Shown: piece by piece, positions 26,956 through 35,752 of the stretch
Numbering within the stretch: position 1 is the stretch's first letter
Layout of the letters: each line of letters opens with the position of its first letter
Assembly (NCBI RefSeq): GCF_013426895.1
Contig: NZ_AP023176.1
Coordinates: 2,170,001-2,234,000 of the forward strand
Source: Paraburkholderia largidicola
GTDB taxonomy: Bacteria; Pseudomonadota; Gammaproteobacteria; Burkholderiales; Burkholderiaceae
Direction of reading: 5' to 3'
DNA length: 64,000 nt
Translations under genes and position numbers: made by a program
The notes under the pieces: generated by a model
Told to the model about the DNA's origin: nothing
What the model saw: only the letters and a program-made list of their open reading frames with translations
Database searches by the model: none

Positions 26956-28422
26956 TTGAGCCAATCGCAAGCGCGCATCGCAAGCCGCGATTCTTCAAGC
27001 CCGTCGCTCACGCTCGACGACATCACGATCGTCGACCACAGCCTGCTGAAACGTGCCGTCGGCGCCATGGCGCTCGGCAACGCCATGGAATGGTTCGATT
27101 TCGGCGTGTACAGCTATATCGCTGTCACGCTCGGCAAAGTGTTCTTCCCGTCGAGCAGTCCGTCCGCGCAGTTGATCGCGACCTTCGGCACGTTCGCCGC
27201 CGCGTTCCTCGTGCGCCCCATCGGCGGCATGGTGTTTGGCCCGCTCGGCGACCGCATCGGCCGTCAGCGCGTGCTCGCGATGACGATGATCATGATGGCC
27301 GTCGGCACCTTCGCGATCGGCCTGATTCCGAGCTACGGCTCGATCGGCATACTCGCGCCCGCGCTGCTGCTCGTTGCGCGTCTGGTGCAGGGCTTTTCGA
27401 CGGGCGGCGAGTATGGCGGCGCCGCCACCTTCATCGCCGAGTTTGCGACGGATCGCCGCCGTGGCTTTGCAGGCAGTTTCCTCGAATTCGGCACGCTGGT
27501 CGGCTATATCCTCGGCGCCGGCACGGTTGCCGTGCTGACGGCGACGCTGTCGCAGGAAGCGCTGCTGTCGTGGGGCTGGCGTGTGCCGTTCTTCATCGCG
27601 GGTCCGCTGGGTCTGGTCGGCCTGTATATCCGGATGAAGCTCGAAGAAACGCCCGCCTTCAAGAAGGAAGCGGAAGCGCGTGAAGCGGACGAATTGTCCC
27701 GTCCGAAGCAGAGCTTCGTCGAACTGCTCGCGCAGCAATGGAAGCCGCTGCTGCTGTGCGTCGGCCTCGTACTGATCTTCAACGTGACCGATTACATGGC
27801 GTTGTCGTATCTGCCGAGCTATCTGTCGGCGACGCTGCACTTCAACGAATCGCACGGCCTGTTCCTCGTGCTGCTCGTGATGGTGCTGATGATGCCGATG
27901 ACGCTCTACGCGGGTCACCTGTCGGACAAGATCGGCCGCAAGCCCGTCATGCTGCTCGGCTGCGTGGGTCTGTTCGTGCTGTCGATTCCCGCGCTGCTGC
28001 TGATCCGTGTCGGCACGGTGCTGCCTGTGTTCAGCGGCCTGCTGATTCTCGGCACGCTGCTGTCGACGTTCACGGGTGTCATGCCGTCGTCACTGCCCGC
28101 ACTCTTCCCAACGAAGATCCGTTACGGCGCGCTCGCGATCGGCTTCAATGTGTCAGTGTCGCTGTTCGGTGGCACCACGCCGCTGGTTGCTGCATGGCTC
28201 GTAGACAGTACCGGTGACGCGATGATGCCCGCCTACTACCTGATGGGCGCATCGATCATCGGTATCGTGTCGGTGCTCGCGCTGCGCGAGACTTCATGCA
28301 AGCCGTTGCTCGGCTCGGGTCCCTGCGTGGCGACCCACGCGGAAGCGATGAGCCTCGTTCGCGGGGCCCAGCGTGCTCGCGCTGGGAAGAAGCGGCTGGC
28401 GATAGTGCGGGAGCGTGCGTAG
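26956..28422 (+). CDS. proP: MFS transporter, ProP-like (osmolyte/metabolite:H+ symporter)
   Basis: About 488 residues. The best start is the TTG at 26956, eight bases after GGAG at 26944; a GTG at 26947 is possible. The N-terminal motif KRAVGAMALGNAMEWFDFGVYSYIAV and GFSTGGEYGGAATFIAE are characteristic of the metabolite:H+ symporter family that includes ProP. Twelve transmembrane helices are expected. The C-terminal coiled coil of E. coli ProP, used for osmosensing, is absent; the tail is short and basic. Substrates may be betaines, proline or dicarboxylates. Confidence 0.9.
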   Translation: MSQSQARIASRDSSSPSLTLDDITIVDHSLLKRAVGAMALGNAMEWFDFGVYSYIAVTLGKVFFPSSSPSAQLIATFGTFAAAFLVRPIGGMVFGPLGDRIGRQRVLAMTMIMMAVGTFAIGLIPSYGSIGILAPALLLVARLVQGFSTGGEYGGAATFIAEFATDRRRGFAGSFLEFGTLVGYILGAGTVAVLTATLSQEALLSWGWRVPFFIAGPLGLVGLYIRMKLEETPAFKKEAEAREADELSRPKQSFVELLAQQWKPLLLCVGLVLIFNVTDYMALSYLPSYLSATLHFNESHGLFLVLLVMVLMMPMTLYAGHLSDKIGRKPVMLLGCVGLFVLSIPALLLIRVGTVLPVFSGLLILGTLLSTFTGVMPSSLPALFPTKIRYGALAIGFNVSVSLFGGTTPLVAAWLVDSTGDAMMPAYYLMGASIIGIVSVLALRETSCKPLLGSGPCVATHAEAMSLVRGAQRARAGKKRLAIVRERA

Positions 28423-28503
28423 CGGCCCAGTTAGCGTCCAGCAAGCATCCGTCCGCCGAGGCCAGAGCACGGCGCTACGTCGAACCTGCAGCAGGCCATT
28501 TCG

Positions 28504-29463
28504 TCACGGCCGCATCGTGAACACAGTCCGCGCCCGCCCTGCATCGGCCTGCCAATGCGTTGCCAGCTCAGCGAGCGGAACTGCCTGAGTCGCGATGTCC
28601 AGACGAGCCGCCAACGCAGCGTGCAGCACCTCGCTGATTGCAAGCAGCAAACGTTCGAACGGAACGCTACCAATGCCGCTGCCAAGCAAGCTGATCGCCG
28701 ACGCGCGCAGCACGGCGCCCGGCAATTCGAGCGTCGCGCCGCCAATCGAGCCGATCTGCACGAAGCGCATCGGGTAGCCGTCGGGCAGCGAACGGGCCGC
28801 GCCCGTCAGCAACGCTTGCGCACTCGGTCCCCACAGGTAGTCGAGCACCACATCGACGCCCGCGCGGAAATGAGACTCGACCGCGCGATGCAGCGCCGCT
28901 TCGTCCTGATCGAGCGAAACGACATGGTCGGCGCCGAGCGCCTTCAACTCGCTGAGCGTCTGCGGATGACGCCCCGTCGCGATCACGTTCGCCGCGCCCC
29001 GGTGCTTCGCGATCTGCACTGCCAGTCGTCCCGACGCACCCGTCGCGCCATTGATGAGCACCGTCTCGCCCGCCACGAACTTCGCGCGTTCAGTGAGCGC
29101 CGCCCACGACGACATGCCCGGAATCGCCATCGCTGCGGCCGTAACGGGATCGAGCGTCTCGGGAATGATGAAGCATTGCGCTTCCGGCACGAGCGTGCGC
29201 TGCGCGAGACCGCCCGCTGGCTCCTTCGGCCCGAAGAAATAGACACGCTTGCCGTCTTCGCGGCGGCCAACGCCGTCGATGCCCGCAACGAACGGAAAAC
29301 GTCCCGTCGCGGAGTAATGCGCGCCGGACGCCTTCGCGCGCGTCACGTGACTCAACGCGGAAGCTTCGACATCGATCAGCACGTGACCCGCTTCGGCCAC
29401 GGGCGCATCGAACTCGGCGTAGACGGGCATCTGACCCGCTTGCGTAACGACGGCCGCTTTCAT
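28504..29463 (-). CDS. Zinc-free alcohol dehydrogenase / quinone oxidoreductase (MDR)
   Basis: 319 residues from ATG 29463. The MDR Rossmann motif is INGATGASGRLAVQIAKHRGA at about residue 143; the N-terminus EFDAPVAEAGHVLIDVEASALSHVTRAKASG lacks the catalytic zinc cysteine, so this is a quinone-oxidoreductase type member using NADPH. It is translationally coupled (ATGA overlap) to the upstream 94-residue gene. It is on the opposite strand from the AraC gene at 29839, which may control the pair. Confidence 0.91.
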   Translation of the reverse strand: MKAAVVTQAGQMPVYAEFDAPVAEAGHVLIDVEASALSHVTRAKASGAHYSATGRFPFVAGIDGVGRREDGKRVYFFGPKEPAGGLAQRTLVPEAQCFIIPETLDPVTAAAMAIPGMSSWAALTERAKFVAGETVLINGATGASGRLAVQIAKHRGAANVIATGRHPQTLSELKALGADHVVSLDQDEAALHRAVESHFRAGVDVVLDYLWGPSAQALLTGAARSLPDGYPMRFVQIGSIGGATLELPGAVLRASAISLLGSGIGSVPFERLLLAISEVLHAALAARLDIATQAVPLAELATHWQADAGRARTVFTMRP

Positions 29464-29744
29464 GATTGCACCTCGGCGGAAAGCACACGCGTCATCTGCG
29501 CATCGATCCACTCGCGCAGTTCGGGGTCGCGAATCGCGAGTACCTCGAAAAGCCCCGTTGCGTGCAACGCGGACAAAGCATCGACGATATCGGCGGCGGC
29601 CTGCGCGCGCGCCGTCTCGCTCGCGTGTGTATCGCTCCACACGCGCGCATTCGCGAGAAACGCCGCGACGGTGCCCTTGCGGATCGACGTGCCGCGAACG
29701 TCGATATGATCGGCGTGGTCGGGAAGAAGCTGTTCGGCTCGCAT
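29460..29744 (-). CDS. Conserved small protein of unknown function
   Basis: 94 residues from ATG 29744, preceded by GAGGAG with eight-base spacing, the best ribosome site here. Only the last part of the longer frame is coding. The sequence includes IRKGTVAAFLANARVW and DIVDALSALHATGLFEVLAIRDPELREWI, mostly helical and acidic, with no signal peptide. I do not recognise a domain family. The stop overlaps the quinone oxidoreductase start by four bases, so the two are expressed together. Confidence 0.78.
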   Translation of the reverse strand: MRAEQLLPDHADHIDVRGTSIRKGTVAAFLANARVWSDTHASETARAQAAADIVDALSALHATGLFEVLAIRDPELREWIDAQMTRVLSAEVQS

Positions 29745-29838
29745 CGACTGAACTCCTCGTAGTGGTGATGCGGCCAGTCTAGGTCTGCAGGATCGGCCCG
29801 TCTCAGGTATAAAGGCCATTCGATACGGTTTTCCGGCC

Positions 29839-30645
29839 ATGACCACTCCGCTGATTCGTCCCGAACTCGTCCTGTCGTCGGATGGGCCTTTTCTGGCTGC
29901 CGCCGAACTCACGCAACGCGAGTCACGCGCGACGTCGTCGCACAGCCATGCGCGCGGGCAGTTGATGGGCGCGCTGAGCGGCCTCGTTTCGGTCGGCGTG
30001 AACCGTCAGCAATGGGTCGTGCCCGCGATTCACGCGATCTGGATTCCGCCGCACTGCGAGCATTCGGTGCGCTCGCACGGGCCGTTCTCGGGGTGGAGTG
30101 TGTTCATCGCGGAGCAACGGTGCGCGGCGCTGCCGCCCGAGCCTCGCGCAATCCGCACCACGCCGCTGCTGCGCGCCGCCGTCAGACGCGCGGCAAGCTG
30201 GGACGGCATGCAACTCGACGCGCAGCAGGCGCGCATCGCGGACGTGATACTCGATGAGCTGGCGGCATCGAAAGCCGAATCGCTCGGACTGCCCGCGCCT
30301 GAAGACGCGCGGCTCGCGCGCATCACGGATGCGCTCGCCCGCGATCTGTCCGATTCGCGCCGCCTCGAAGAATGGGCCGAATGGGCCGGGCTGTCGCCGC
30401 GCACGTTGAGCCGAAGGTTCAGCGCGGAAACGGGGATGAGCTTCGCGCAGTGGCGCGCGCAGGCACGCTTGCTGCGCGCGCTGGAACTCGTCGCCGAAGG
30501 CATCAGCGTGACGACCATCGCGCTCGAACTGGGCTACGACAACGTGAGCGCGTTTATCGACATGTTCAAGCGGGCGACGGGCACCACGCCGGGACGCTAT
30601 GCCGCCGCGAAGCCGGGACTCACCGACGACGAGGCCGGGCCGTGA
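29839..30645 (+). CDS. AraC-family transcriptional regulator
   Basis: 268 residues. An N-terminal cupin-like sensor (SHSHARGQLMGALSGLVSVGV, VPAIHAIWIPPHCEHSVRSHG) is followed by the double helix-turn-helix: EWAEWAGLSPRTLSRRFSAETGMSF and ISVTTIALELGYDNVSAFIDMFKRATGTTPGRY. The combination is typical of ThiJ-unlinked RmlC-like AraC regulators. It is divergent from the 94-residue/quinone oxidoreductase pair, the likely target. No metal-binding His cluster could be confirmed. Confidence 0.92.
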   Translation: MTTPLIRPELVLSSDGPFLAAAELTQRESRATSSHSHARGQLMGALSGLVSVGVNRQQWVVPAIHAIWIPPHCEHSVRSHGPFSGWSVFIAEQRCAALPPEPRAIRTTPLLRAAVRRAASWDGMQLDAQQARIADVILDELAASKAESLGLPAPEDARLARITDALARDLSDSRRLEEWAEWAGLSPRTLSRRFSAETGMSFAQWRAQARLLRALELVAEGISVTTIALELGYDNVSAFIDMFKRATGTTPGRYAAAKPGLTDDEAGP

Positions 30646-30723
30646 CTAGAACGGCTTATCCACATTGCGTCTGCGTGGACTCATGCACGTGCCTGAGCGA
30701 CGTGTGACGCGCACGCACCTCGT

Positions 30724-32058
30724 TCAATACGCGTATCCGCTTATCACCCGCCTGACCGTCTCCAGCGATTCACGCAGCACATCCAGTTCGACGGAACCCA
30801 ACGCAAGGCGGACGGCATGCGGCACATGATGCGAAGTCGCGTAAGGCTCGGCTGTCGACACTGAGATCTGTTCGCGCATGAGCGCCGCGGCAACCTGGTC
30901 AGCGCGCACTTCGTCCGACAACGGCAGCCAGACGAAATACGACGACGGGTGACGAACGCAATTCAGGCCTGCGAGAATCTCGGCGGCCATCGATTGCCGG
31001 ATCTTCGCGTCGCGGCGCTTCTCCGCTTCCAGCCGCTCGACGGTGCCATCGTCGAGCCACGCGCATGCGATCGACGTCATCACGCCGGGCGTATTCCACG
31101 TCGTCGCCCGGATGATCCGCTCGATGGCTTTCATCGATTCAGCGGACGCCACGACAAACCCCACCCGCAACCCGGTGGCAATGTTCTTCGAAAAGCCGGA
31201 CACGTACACGGCCGTTTCCGGCGCAAGCGCGGCGAGCGGCGCGGGCGGCGTGTCGGCGAGAAACGCGTACGCCGCGTCTTCGATGATCAATAGCCCATGC
31301 CGGCGCGCAATCGATACGAGTTGCCTGCGCCATTGCGCGCCCGTCACCCAACCGAGCGGATTGTGCAGCGTCGGCATCACGTACACGGCGCGCACGCGCC
31401 GGGTCCTGCACAATCGTTCGAGCGCGTCGAGGTCGAATCCTTGCCCGCTCGCCTGGATCGGCGCCAGCTCCAGGCGACAGGCCTCGGCCAGCACCTTGAA
31501 ACCCGGGTACGTCAACGTGTCCACTGCGACCACGTCGCCGGGGCCGAGCAACGCCATCACGGTTGCGGCCAGGCCCGCTTGCGCGCCATTCACGAGCGAT
31601 ACCTGTTCCCAACCGACTTTCAGTCCCCTGCTCGCCAGATGACGCGCCACCGCCGCGCGTTCGTGCTGGCGTCCGCCATGCGGCTGATAACGAAGCAGGC
31701 TTTCGAGATCGCCGGATGCGGCAAGCTGGCGCAACGCGCTGCGCAACAGATCGGCCTGGCCGGGCAGCGCCGGATAGTTGAAGTTGAGGTCGACCATGCC
31801 CGCCGCGAGCGCGAACTGATCGATGCCCTGTCTGGGCGGCAACGAGATTTCCCGCACGAACGTGCCGCGCCCCGTCTCGCCGCTGACGAGACCCATCGCC
31901 GCGAGCTCGGCGTAGACCCGCGTTGCCGTGACGAGCGCGAGGCCGTGCGCCGACGCGAGCTGCCGATGGGTCGGCAGGCGCGTGCCGGCGCGCAGGCGTC
32001 CCGAGCGGATATCCGCGGCGAGCGTATCGACGAGTTCCTTGTACCGGGGCTGAGCCAT
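30724..32058 (-). CDS. PLP-dependent MocR-type regulator / aminotransferase
   Basis: About 444 residues from ATG 32058; a TTG at 32079 would add seven. The first 75 residues form a GntR winged helix (DTLAADIRSGRLRAGTRLPTHRQLASAHGLALVTATRVY). The aminotransferase domain carries VNGAQAGLAATV, DAAYAFLAD and the PLP lysine in YVSGFSKNIATGLRVGFVV. It probably regulates the divergent DJ-1/PfpI gene, with a 26-bp dyad between them. It is slightly longer in the amine-binding part than the other MocR proteins in the window. Confidence 0.92.
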   Translation of the reverse strand: MAQPRYKELVDTLAADIRSGRLRAGTRLPTHRQLASAHGLALVTATRVYAELAAMGLVSGETGRGTFVREISLPPRQGIDQFALAAGMVDLNFNYPALPGQADLLRSALRQLAASGDLESLLRYQPHGGRQHERAAVARHLASRGLKVGWEQVSLVNGAQAGLAATVMALLGPGDVVAVDTLTYPGFKVLAEACRLELAPIQASGQGFDLDALERLCRTRRVRAVYVMPTLHNPLGWVTGAQWRRQLVSIARRHGLLIIEDAAYAFLADTPPAPLAALAPETAVYVSGFSKNIATGLRVGFVVASAESMKAIERIIRATTWNTPGVMTSIACAWLDDGTVERLEAEKRRDAKIRQSMAAEILAGLNCVRHPSSYFVWLPLSDEVRADQVAAALMREQISVSTAEPYATSHHVPHAVRLALGSVELDVLRESLETVRRVISGYAY

Positions 32059-32070
32059 CTGCAGATGTAT

Positions 32071-32096
32071 CCATGACAATTATTTGATTGTAATGG
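32071..32096. promoter_or_regulatory. 26-bp dyad between MocR and DJ-1/PfpI genes
   Basis: CCAT-G-ACAAT-TATTTG-ATTGT-A-ATGG is symmetric over 26 bp with only one mismatched pair. It lies 13 bases before the MocR ATG at 32058 and 48 bases before the PfpI ATG, in the centre of the divergent region, the position expected for a regulator of both genes. Confidence 0.55.
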
Positions 32097-32143
32097 ACTC
32101 TGCGCATAGCATGTCCTCATCACACTCCCTGGCGGCGGACATC

Positions 32144-32761
32144 ATGCACATCGCGATTCTCACTTTCGAAGGCTTCAACGAACTCGATTCGCTGATTGCG
32201 CTCGGCATTCTCAACCGGATCAGGAAGCCGGACTGGCGCGTGTCGATTGCGACGCCGCATGCGCGCGTGAAGTCGATGAACGGCGTGGTGATCGAAGGGC
32301 AGATCGCGCTGCACGAGGCGAATGCTGCGGATGCAGTGATCGTTGGTAGTGGCGTGATGACGCGAAACGTCGTCGCCGATCAAACGTTGATGGCGCAGAT
32401 GCAATTCGATCCGTCACGGCAACTGCTGGGCGCGCAATGCTCGGGGACGCTCATTCTGGCGAAGCTCGGGCTGCTCGACGGCGTGCCCGCGTGCACGGAC
32501 CTGACGACGAAACCGTGGGTCGAGGAAGCCGGTGTAGACGTGCTGAATCAGCCGTTCGTCGCACGCGGCAACGTCGCGACTGCGGGCGGATGTCTTGCGT
32601 CCCAGTATCTGGCTGCGTGGATCATTGCGCGCTTCGAAGGCGTCGATGCCGCTGCGAGCGCGATGCATCACGTCGCGCCTGTCGGCGAAAAGGACGAGTA
32701 CGTCGCGCGGGCGATGCGCAATATCACGCCTTTTCTGCAAGAGACGAACGCGGCCGTATAA
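32144..32761 (+). CDS. DJ-1/PfpI-family protein
   Basis: About 205 residues from ATG 32144; earlier starts at 32111 or 32084 are possible. The flavodoxin-like fold opens HIAILTFEGFNELDSLIALGIL. The nucleophile elbow is LLGAQCSGTLILAKLGLLDG with the reactive cysteine. Members are glyoxalase-, isonitrile hydratase- or protease-like; GNVATAGGCLASQYLAAWII resembles the inhI/isonitrile hydratase group. It is divergent from the MocR regulator that probably controls it. Confidence 0.9.
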   Translation: MHIAILTFEGFNELDSLIALGILNRIRKPDWRVSIATPHARVKSMNGVVIEGQIALHEANAADAVIVGSGVMTRNVVADQTLMAQMQFDPSRQLLGAQCSGTLILAKLGLLDGVPACTDLTTKPWVEEAGVDVLNQPFVARGNVATAGGCLASQYLAAWIIARFEGVDAAASAMHHVAPVGEKDEYVARAMRNITPFLQETNAAV

Positions 32762-33007
32762 GTGCCGCGCTTTTAACCCGTTTGCCGCTTCTCCGTCATC
32801 GAAATCGCGACACGATTCCCACGCGATACGACATGAAAAAAGGTACGAAAAAGTCACTAGAAAAATAAATCGAATCCAGCACCCGATCCGCTCAAGCCGC
32901 CCCGATATCGGCCGACAACCAACGTAGTCAACGATGCGCATTGCTTCGTCTTCAGCGCAACGCGAGTCGATATCGGTTGGTAGTTCGTCATTGGGGCAGA
33001 GGTCATT

Positions 33008-34900
33008 TTGAAGCTTACGGATTCGATCGCATTCAAATTCAGCGCGGCATCGGGCGCCGCGCTCGCAGTCACGGTTCTACTTCTCACGACGGTCGGCGCA
33101 TTGAACGTGCGCCATCAGGCTGTCGACGAGTTCGAGCAATCCAGTCACGCCAGAATCGTCCAGGCCGACGAATCGCTCGATGTGAGCTTCAAGGAAGTCG
33201 AACAGAACCTCACGTATCTGACGCAGACGGCGCAGCTGAAAGCCGCCGACCAGAGCGTCACCGACTATCTGAACCACGGCGGCCAGATGACGCCGGACAA
33301 GAACGGCGAAATCGAAAAGACCATTTTCGCGTTGCTCAAGCAGTTCGGCGATACGCATCCCAACATGCGGTATCTCGACATCGGCACGCATTGGGGCGGC
33401 TATGTGCAATGGCCGATCGAAAGCCTGAACGGCGAGCACTACGATCCGCGCGTCAGGCCGTGGTATCAGCTGGCGATGACGGCGCCCGACCGTGTGGTGC
33501 GGCCCGCGCCTTATCTGAGCGCGGCCGGTTCCGGCGGCGCGATCATTCCGTTCGCGCGCGTCGTGAAGGACAGCAAGGACGAGATTCTCGGCGTGCTCGA
33601 AGGCGACATCTCGCTCGATGACTTCGCGCGGCTCACCAGCGGCATCCAGTTCGGCAAGACCGGCTATCTGCTCGTCACGGACAGCAGCGGAAAAATCCTG
33701 ATCGATCCGCGCGAGAAGAAACACGAGTTCAAGGAACTCAAGGGCCTGGGCGGCGGATACGAACAACTGTCCAACGGCAGCGACGGGCTCGTTCGCATCG
33801 AGATGGACGGCGTCGATTATCAGTCGTTCATCTACACGTCGCCGAAGAACGGCTGGAAGTACTACGCGCTCGTGCCCGAATCGGAAATGATGGCGGCTGC
33901 CAACCGGCTCACGTGGACGTTGATCGGAATGGGGCTGCTGGTGCTCGTGGTTGCCGTGCTCATCATGATTGCACTCGGCCGCCGGATGACCGATCCCATT
34001 CGCAACCTTGCCAACTCGATGCACGAAATCGCATCCGGCGACGGTGACATGACGCGTCGTCTGCCTCAACTCAGCAACGACGAAGTCGGCCATCTCGCGA
34101 AGCAGTTCAATGCATTCGTCGAAAAGCTGCATGGCGTGCTGCTGAAGGTGAGGACGAACAGCCGTCATCTCGAACTTGCTGCGAGTGAAGTGTCGGCGGG
34201 CAATCTCGATCTGTCGTCGCGAACCGAACAACAGGCTGCGTCGATCCAGCAAACGGCGGCCAGCATGGAAGAACTGGCGGGCACGGTGCGCGGCACGGCC
34301 GATCAGGCGACGACGGCCAATGCCGTGGCTGCGGGCGCGGTGGATGCCGCGCGGCGCGGCAACGAGGCCGTCGCAGGCGCGGCGAAGACGATGAACGCGG
34401 CCGTCGAACAATCGGGCCGCATCGTCGGCATTGTCGGGATGATCGAGGGCATCGCGTTCCAGACGAACATCCTGGCGTTGAATGCGGCTGTCGAATCGGC
34501 GCGTGCAGGCGAGAGCGGTCGGGGTTTCGCTGTCGTCGCCGCCGAAGTGCGCAACCTGGCCCAGCGTTCGACCAGCGCAGCCAAAGAGATCAAGGCACTG
34601 CTGGAGGCGTCCGTCGGCAATGTCGAAGCGGGTGCCGAACAGGTCAACCTGGCGGGCAAGACGATCGCCGAACTGACGGATGCCGTTTCGAACCTGGCCA
34701 CGATTACCAGCGAAATCGCCGATTCCGCACGGGAGCAAAGCCGCGCGATCGGCGAGGTGAATCAGGCAGTGTCCCTGATGGACCAGTCGACCCAGCAGAA
34801 CGCGGCGCTGGTGGAAGAGATTGCCGCCACGTCCGAATCGCTCAGCACGCAAGGCAAGGATCTGAACGCGACGGTTGGGTTCTTCAAGCTGGGTGCTTGA
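33008..34900 (+). CDS. Methyl-accepting chemotaxis protein with Cache sensor
   Basis: 630 residues starting at a TTG after AGAGG (no other good start). A transmembrane helix spans about residues 9-30, a periplasmic dCache domain follows to about 297, a second helix covers 298-323, then HAMP. The signalling hairpin tip [42 protein letters not shown] (key residues only) is near residues 480-520. No C-terminal CheR-docking pentapeptide is present. The Cache pocket ([20 protein letters not shown]) suggests amino acid or carboxylate sensing. Confidence 0.94.
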   Translation: MKLTDSIAFKFSAASGAALAVTVLLLTTVGALNVRHQAVDEFEQSSHARIVQADESLDVSFKEVEQNLTYLTQTAQLKAADQSVTDYLNHGGQMTPDKNGEIEKTIFALLKQFGDTHPNMRYLDIGTHWGGYVQWPIESLNGEHYDPRVRPWYQLAMTAPDRVVRPAPYLSAAGSGGAIIPFARVVKDSKDEILGVLEGDISLDDFARLTSGIQFGKTGYLLVTDSSGKILIDPREKKHEFKELKGLGGGYEQLSNGSDGLVRIEMDGVDYQSFIYTSPKNGWKYYALVPESEMMAAANRLTWTLIGMGLLVLVVAVLIMIALGRRMTDPIRNLANSMHEIASGDGDMTRRLPQLSNDEVGHLAKQFNAFVEKLHGVLLKVRTNSRHLELAASEVSAGNLDLSSRTEQQAASIQQTAASMEELAGTVRGTADQATTANAVAAGAVDAARRGNEAVAGAAKTMNAAVEQSGRIVGIVGMIEGIAFQTNILALNAAVESARAGESGRGFAVVAAEVRNLAQRSTSAAKEIKALLEASVGNVEAGAEQVNLAGKTIAELTDAVSNLATITSEIADSAREQSRAIGEVNQAVSLMDQSTQQNAALVEEIAATSESLSTQGKDLNATVGFFKLGA

Positions 34901-34918
34901 GGCGCGCGTCCGTTAGCG

Positions 34919-34950
34919 GCAAAGCGGCCCGCATTCAATGGCCGCTTTGC
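34919..34950. terminator. Convergent hairpin between MCP and TetR
   Basis: A perfect 11-bp stem, GCAAAGCGGCC / GGCCGCTTTGC, with a 10-base loop sits between the convergent MCP and TetR genes; the TetR stop codon falls in the loop. There is no U-tract, so it may be a bidirectional barrier or a weak terminator. Confidence 0.5.
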
Positions 34951-35558
34951 TCCGCCGCCGAGACGAGATACATGCGCACGAGTTGACGCATTTCGGCGAG
35001 CAGCGCGGCTCGCACCGACGATTCCTCATCGGCGATGCCTACGACGGCCTTGAGCATGTGAATCAGCACCACCGACATGACTTTCGCCTTCGCGGCGGGC
35101 AGCGCGGGCATCGCTTCGCACAGGAGTTCCGCCACACCGCCGCGCATGACCTTGCGAAAGCGCTTGCGTTCGTCCGCGCTACCGCCGCGCGCATCCATCA
35201 ACGCGATTGCGAAACTGCGCTGCGACCGTAGCAACAGCATCATGTCGACGAATGCGTCGGCCACACGCTCCAGCGACATGCCGGGCACCTGTTGCTTCAG
35301 TTCGGTCAGCCCGTTCTTCACCTGCTGCGCGTAGTGCAGCAGCAATGCATCGGCAAGCGCCTCCTTGGTCGGAAAGAAGCGATACAGCGAGCCGATCGCC
35401 GTTCCCGAACGCGCCGCGATCTCGGTCATCGTGGCGGCATCGTAGCCCTTCTCCGTAAATACCTCGACGCCCGCGGCCATGATCGCGGCGACGCGCAGCC
35501 GCCCTCGTTCGCGTTTGGGTTCGGTGGCGCGCGCCGGGTCGGTCGATGGTGTGCTCAT
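34935..35558 (-). CDS. TetR-family transcriptional regulator
   Basis: 207 residues, with the N-terminal helix-turn-helix VAAIMAAGVEVFTEKGYDAATMTEIAARSG then TAIGSLYRFFPTKEAL. The C-terminal ligand-binding part is uncharacterised. It is divergent from the AbrB-family membrane gene at 35753. Three TGCGAGG-based dyads occupy the gap, one abutting its own promoter and two next to the membrane gene, so it very likely represses both. Start at ATG 35558 is clear. Confidence 0.92.
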   Translation of the reverse strand: MSTPSTDPARATEPKRERGRLRVAAIMAAGVEVFTEKGYDAATMTEIAARSGTAIGSLYRFFPTKEALADALLLHYAQQVKNGLTELKQQVPGMSLERVADAFVDMMLLLRSQRSFAIALMDARGGSADERKRFRKVMRGGVAELLCEAMPALPAAKAKVMSVVLIHMLKAVVGIADEESSVRAALLAEMRQLVRMYLVSAAEQSGH

Positions 35559-35576
35559 AGTGATTGCGGTTCGACG

Positions 35577-35610
35577 ATATGCGAGGATTTGATAGGCATT
35601 CCTCGCATAT
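35577..35610. promoter_or_regulatory. TGCGAGG operator A
   Basis: ATATGCGAGGA and TCCTCGCATAT form a perfect 11-bp inverted repeat with a 12-base spacer, 19 bases upstream of the TetR start. It uses the same TGCGAGG half-site as sites B and C, but with ten extra spacer bases, one helical turn. Confidence 0.65.
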
Positions 35611-35676
35611 TATCGCACTCCGTTTGCTACGCGTCGGGTTCATGCAATTAGCTGCAATGAGTGGTCATTTGACTTA

Positions 35677-35694
35677 TGCGAGGGTATCCTCTAG
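35677..35694. promoter_or_regulatory. TGCGAGG operator B (imperfect)
   Basis: TGCGAGG-GTAT-CCTCTAG keeps the first half-site and four of the mirrored bases of the second (CCTC). It has the same 4-base spacing as site C. Confidence 0.5.
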
Positions 35695-35701
35695 TATGTT
35701 T

Positions 35702-35719
35702 TGCGAGGATAACCTCGCA
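35702..35719. promoter_or_regulatory. TGCGAGG operator C (perfect)
   Basis: TGCGAGG-ATAA-CCTCGCA is a perfect 7+4+7 dyad 33 bases before the AbrB-family gene start. Distance from site B start is 25 bases. Confidence 0.65.
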
Positions 35720-35752
35720 TTTAATTGTCACCGGTCGCACTGTTCATTCGTC

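Noticed and set aside
32902..32976. Two CGATATCG palindromes upstream of the chemoreceptor
   Set aside because: Self-palindromic octamers can occur by chance, and no regulator is adjacent.
33077..34852. A 591-residue frame antisense to the chemoreceptor
   Set aside because: Low-complexity shadow of the MCP gene. Sense frame has Cache, HAMP and MCP signalling motifs.
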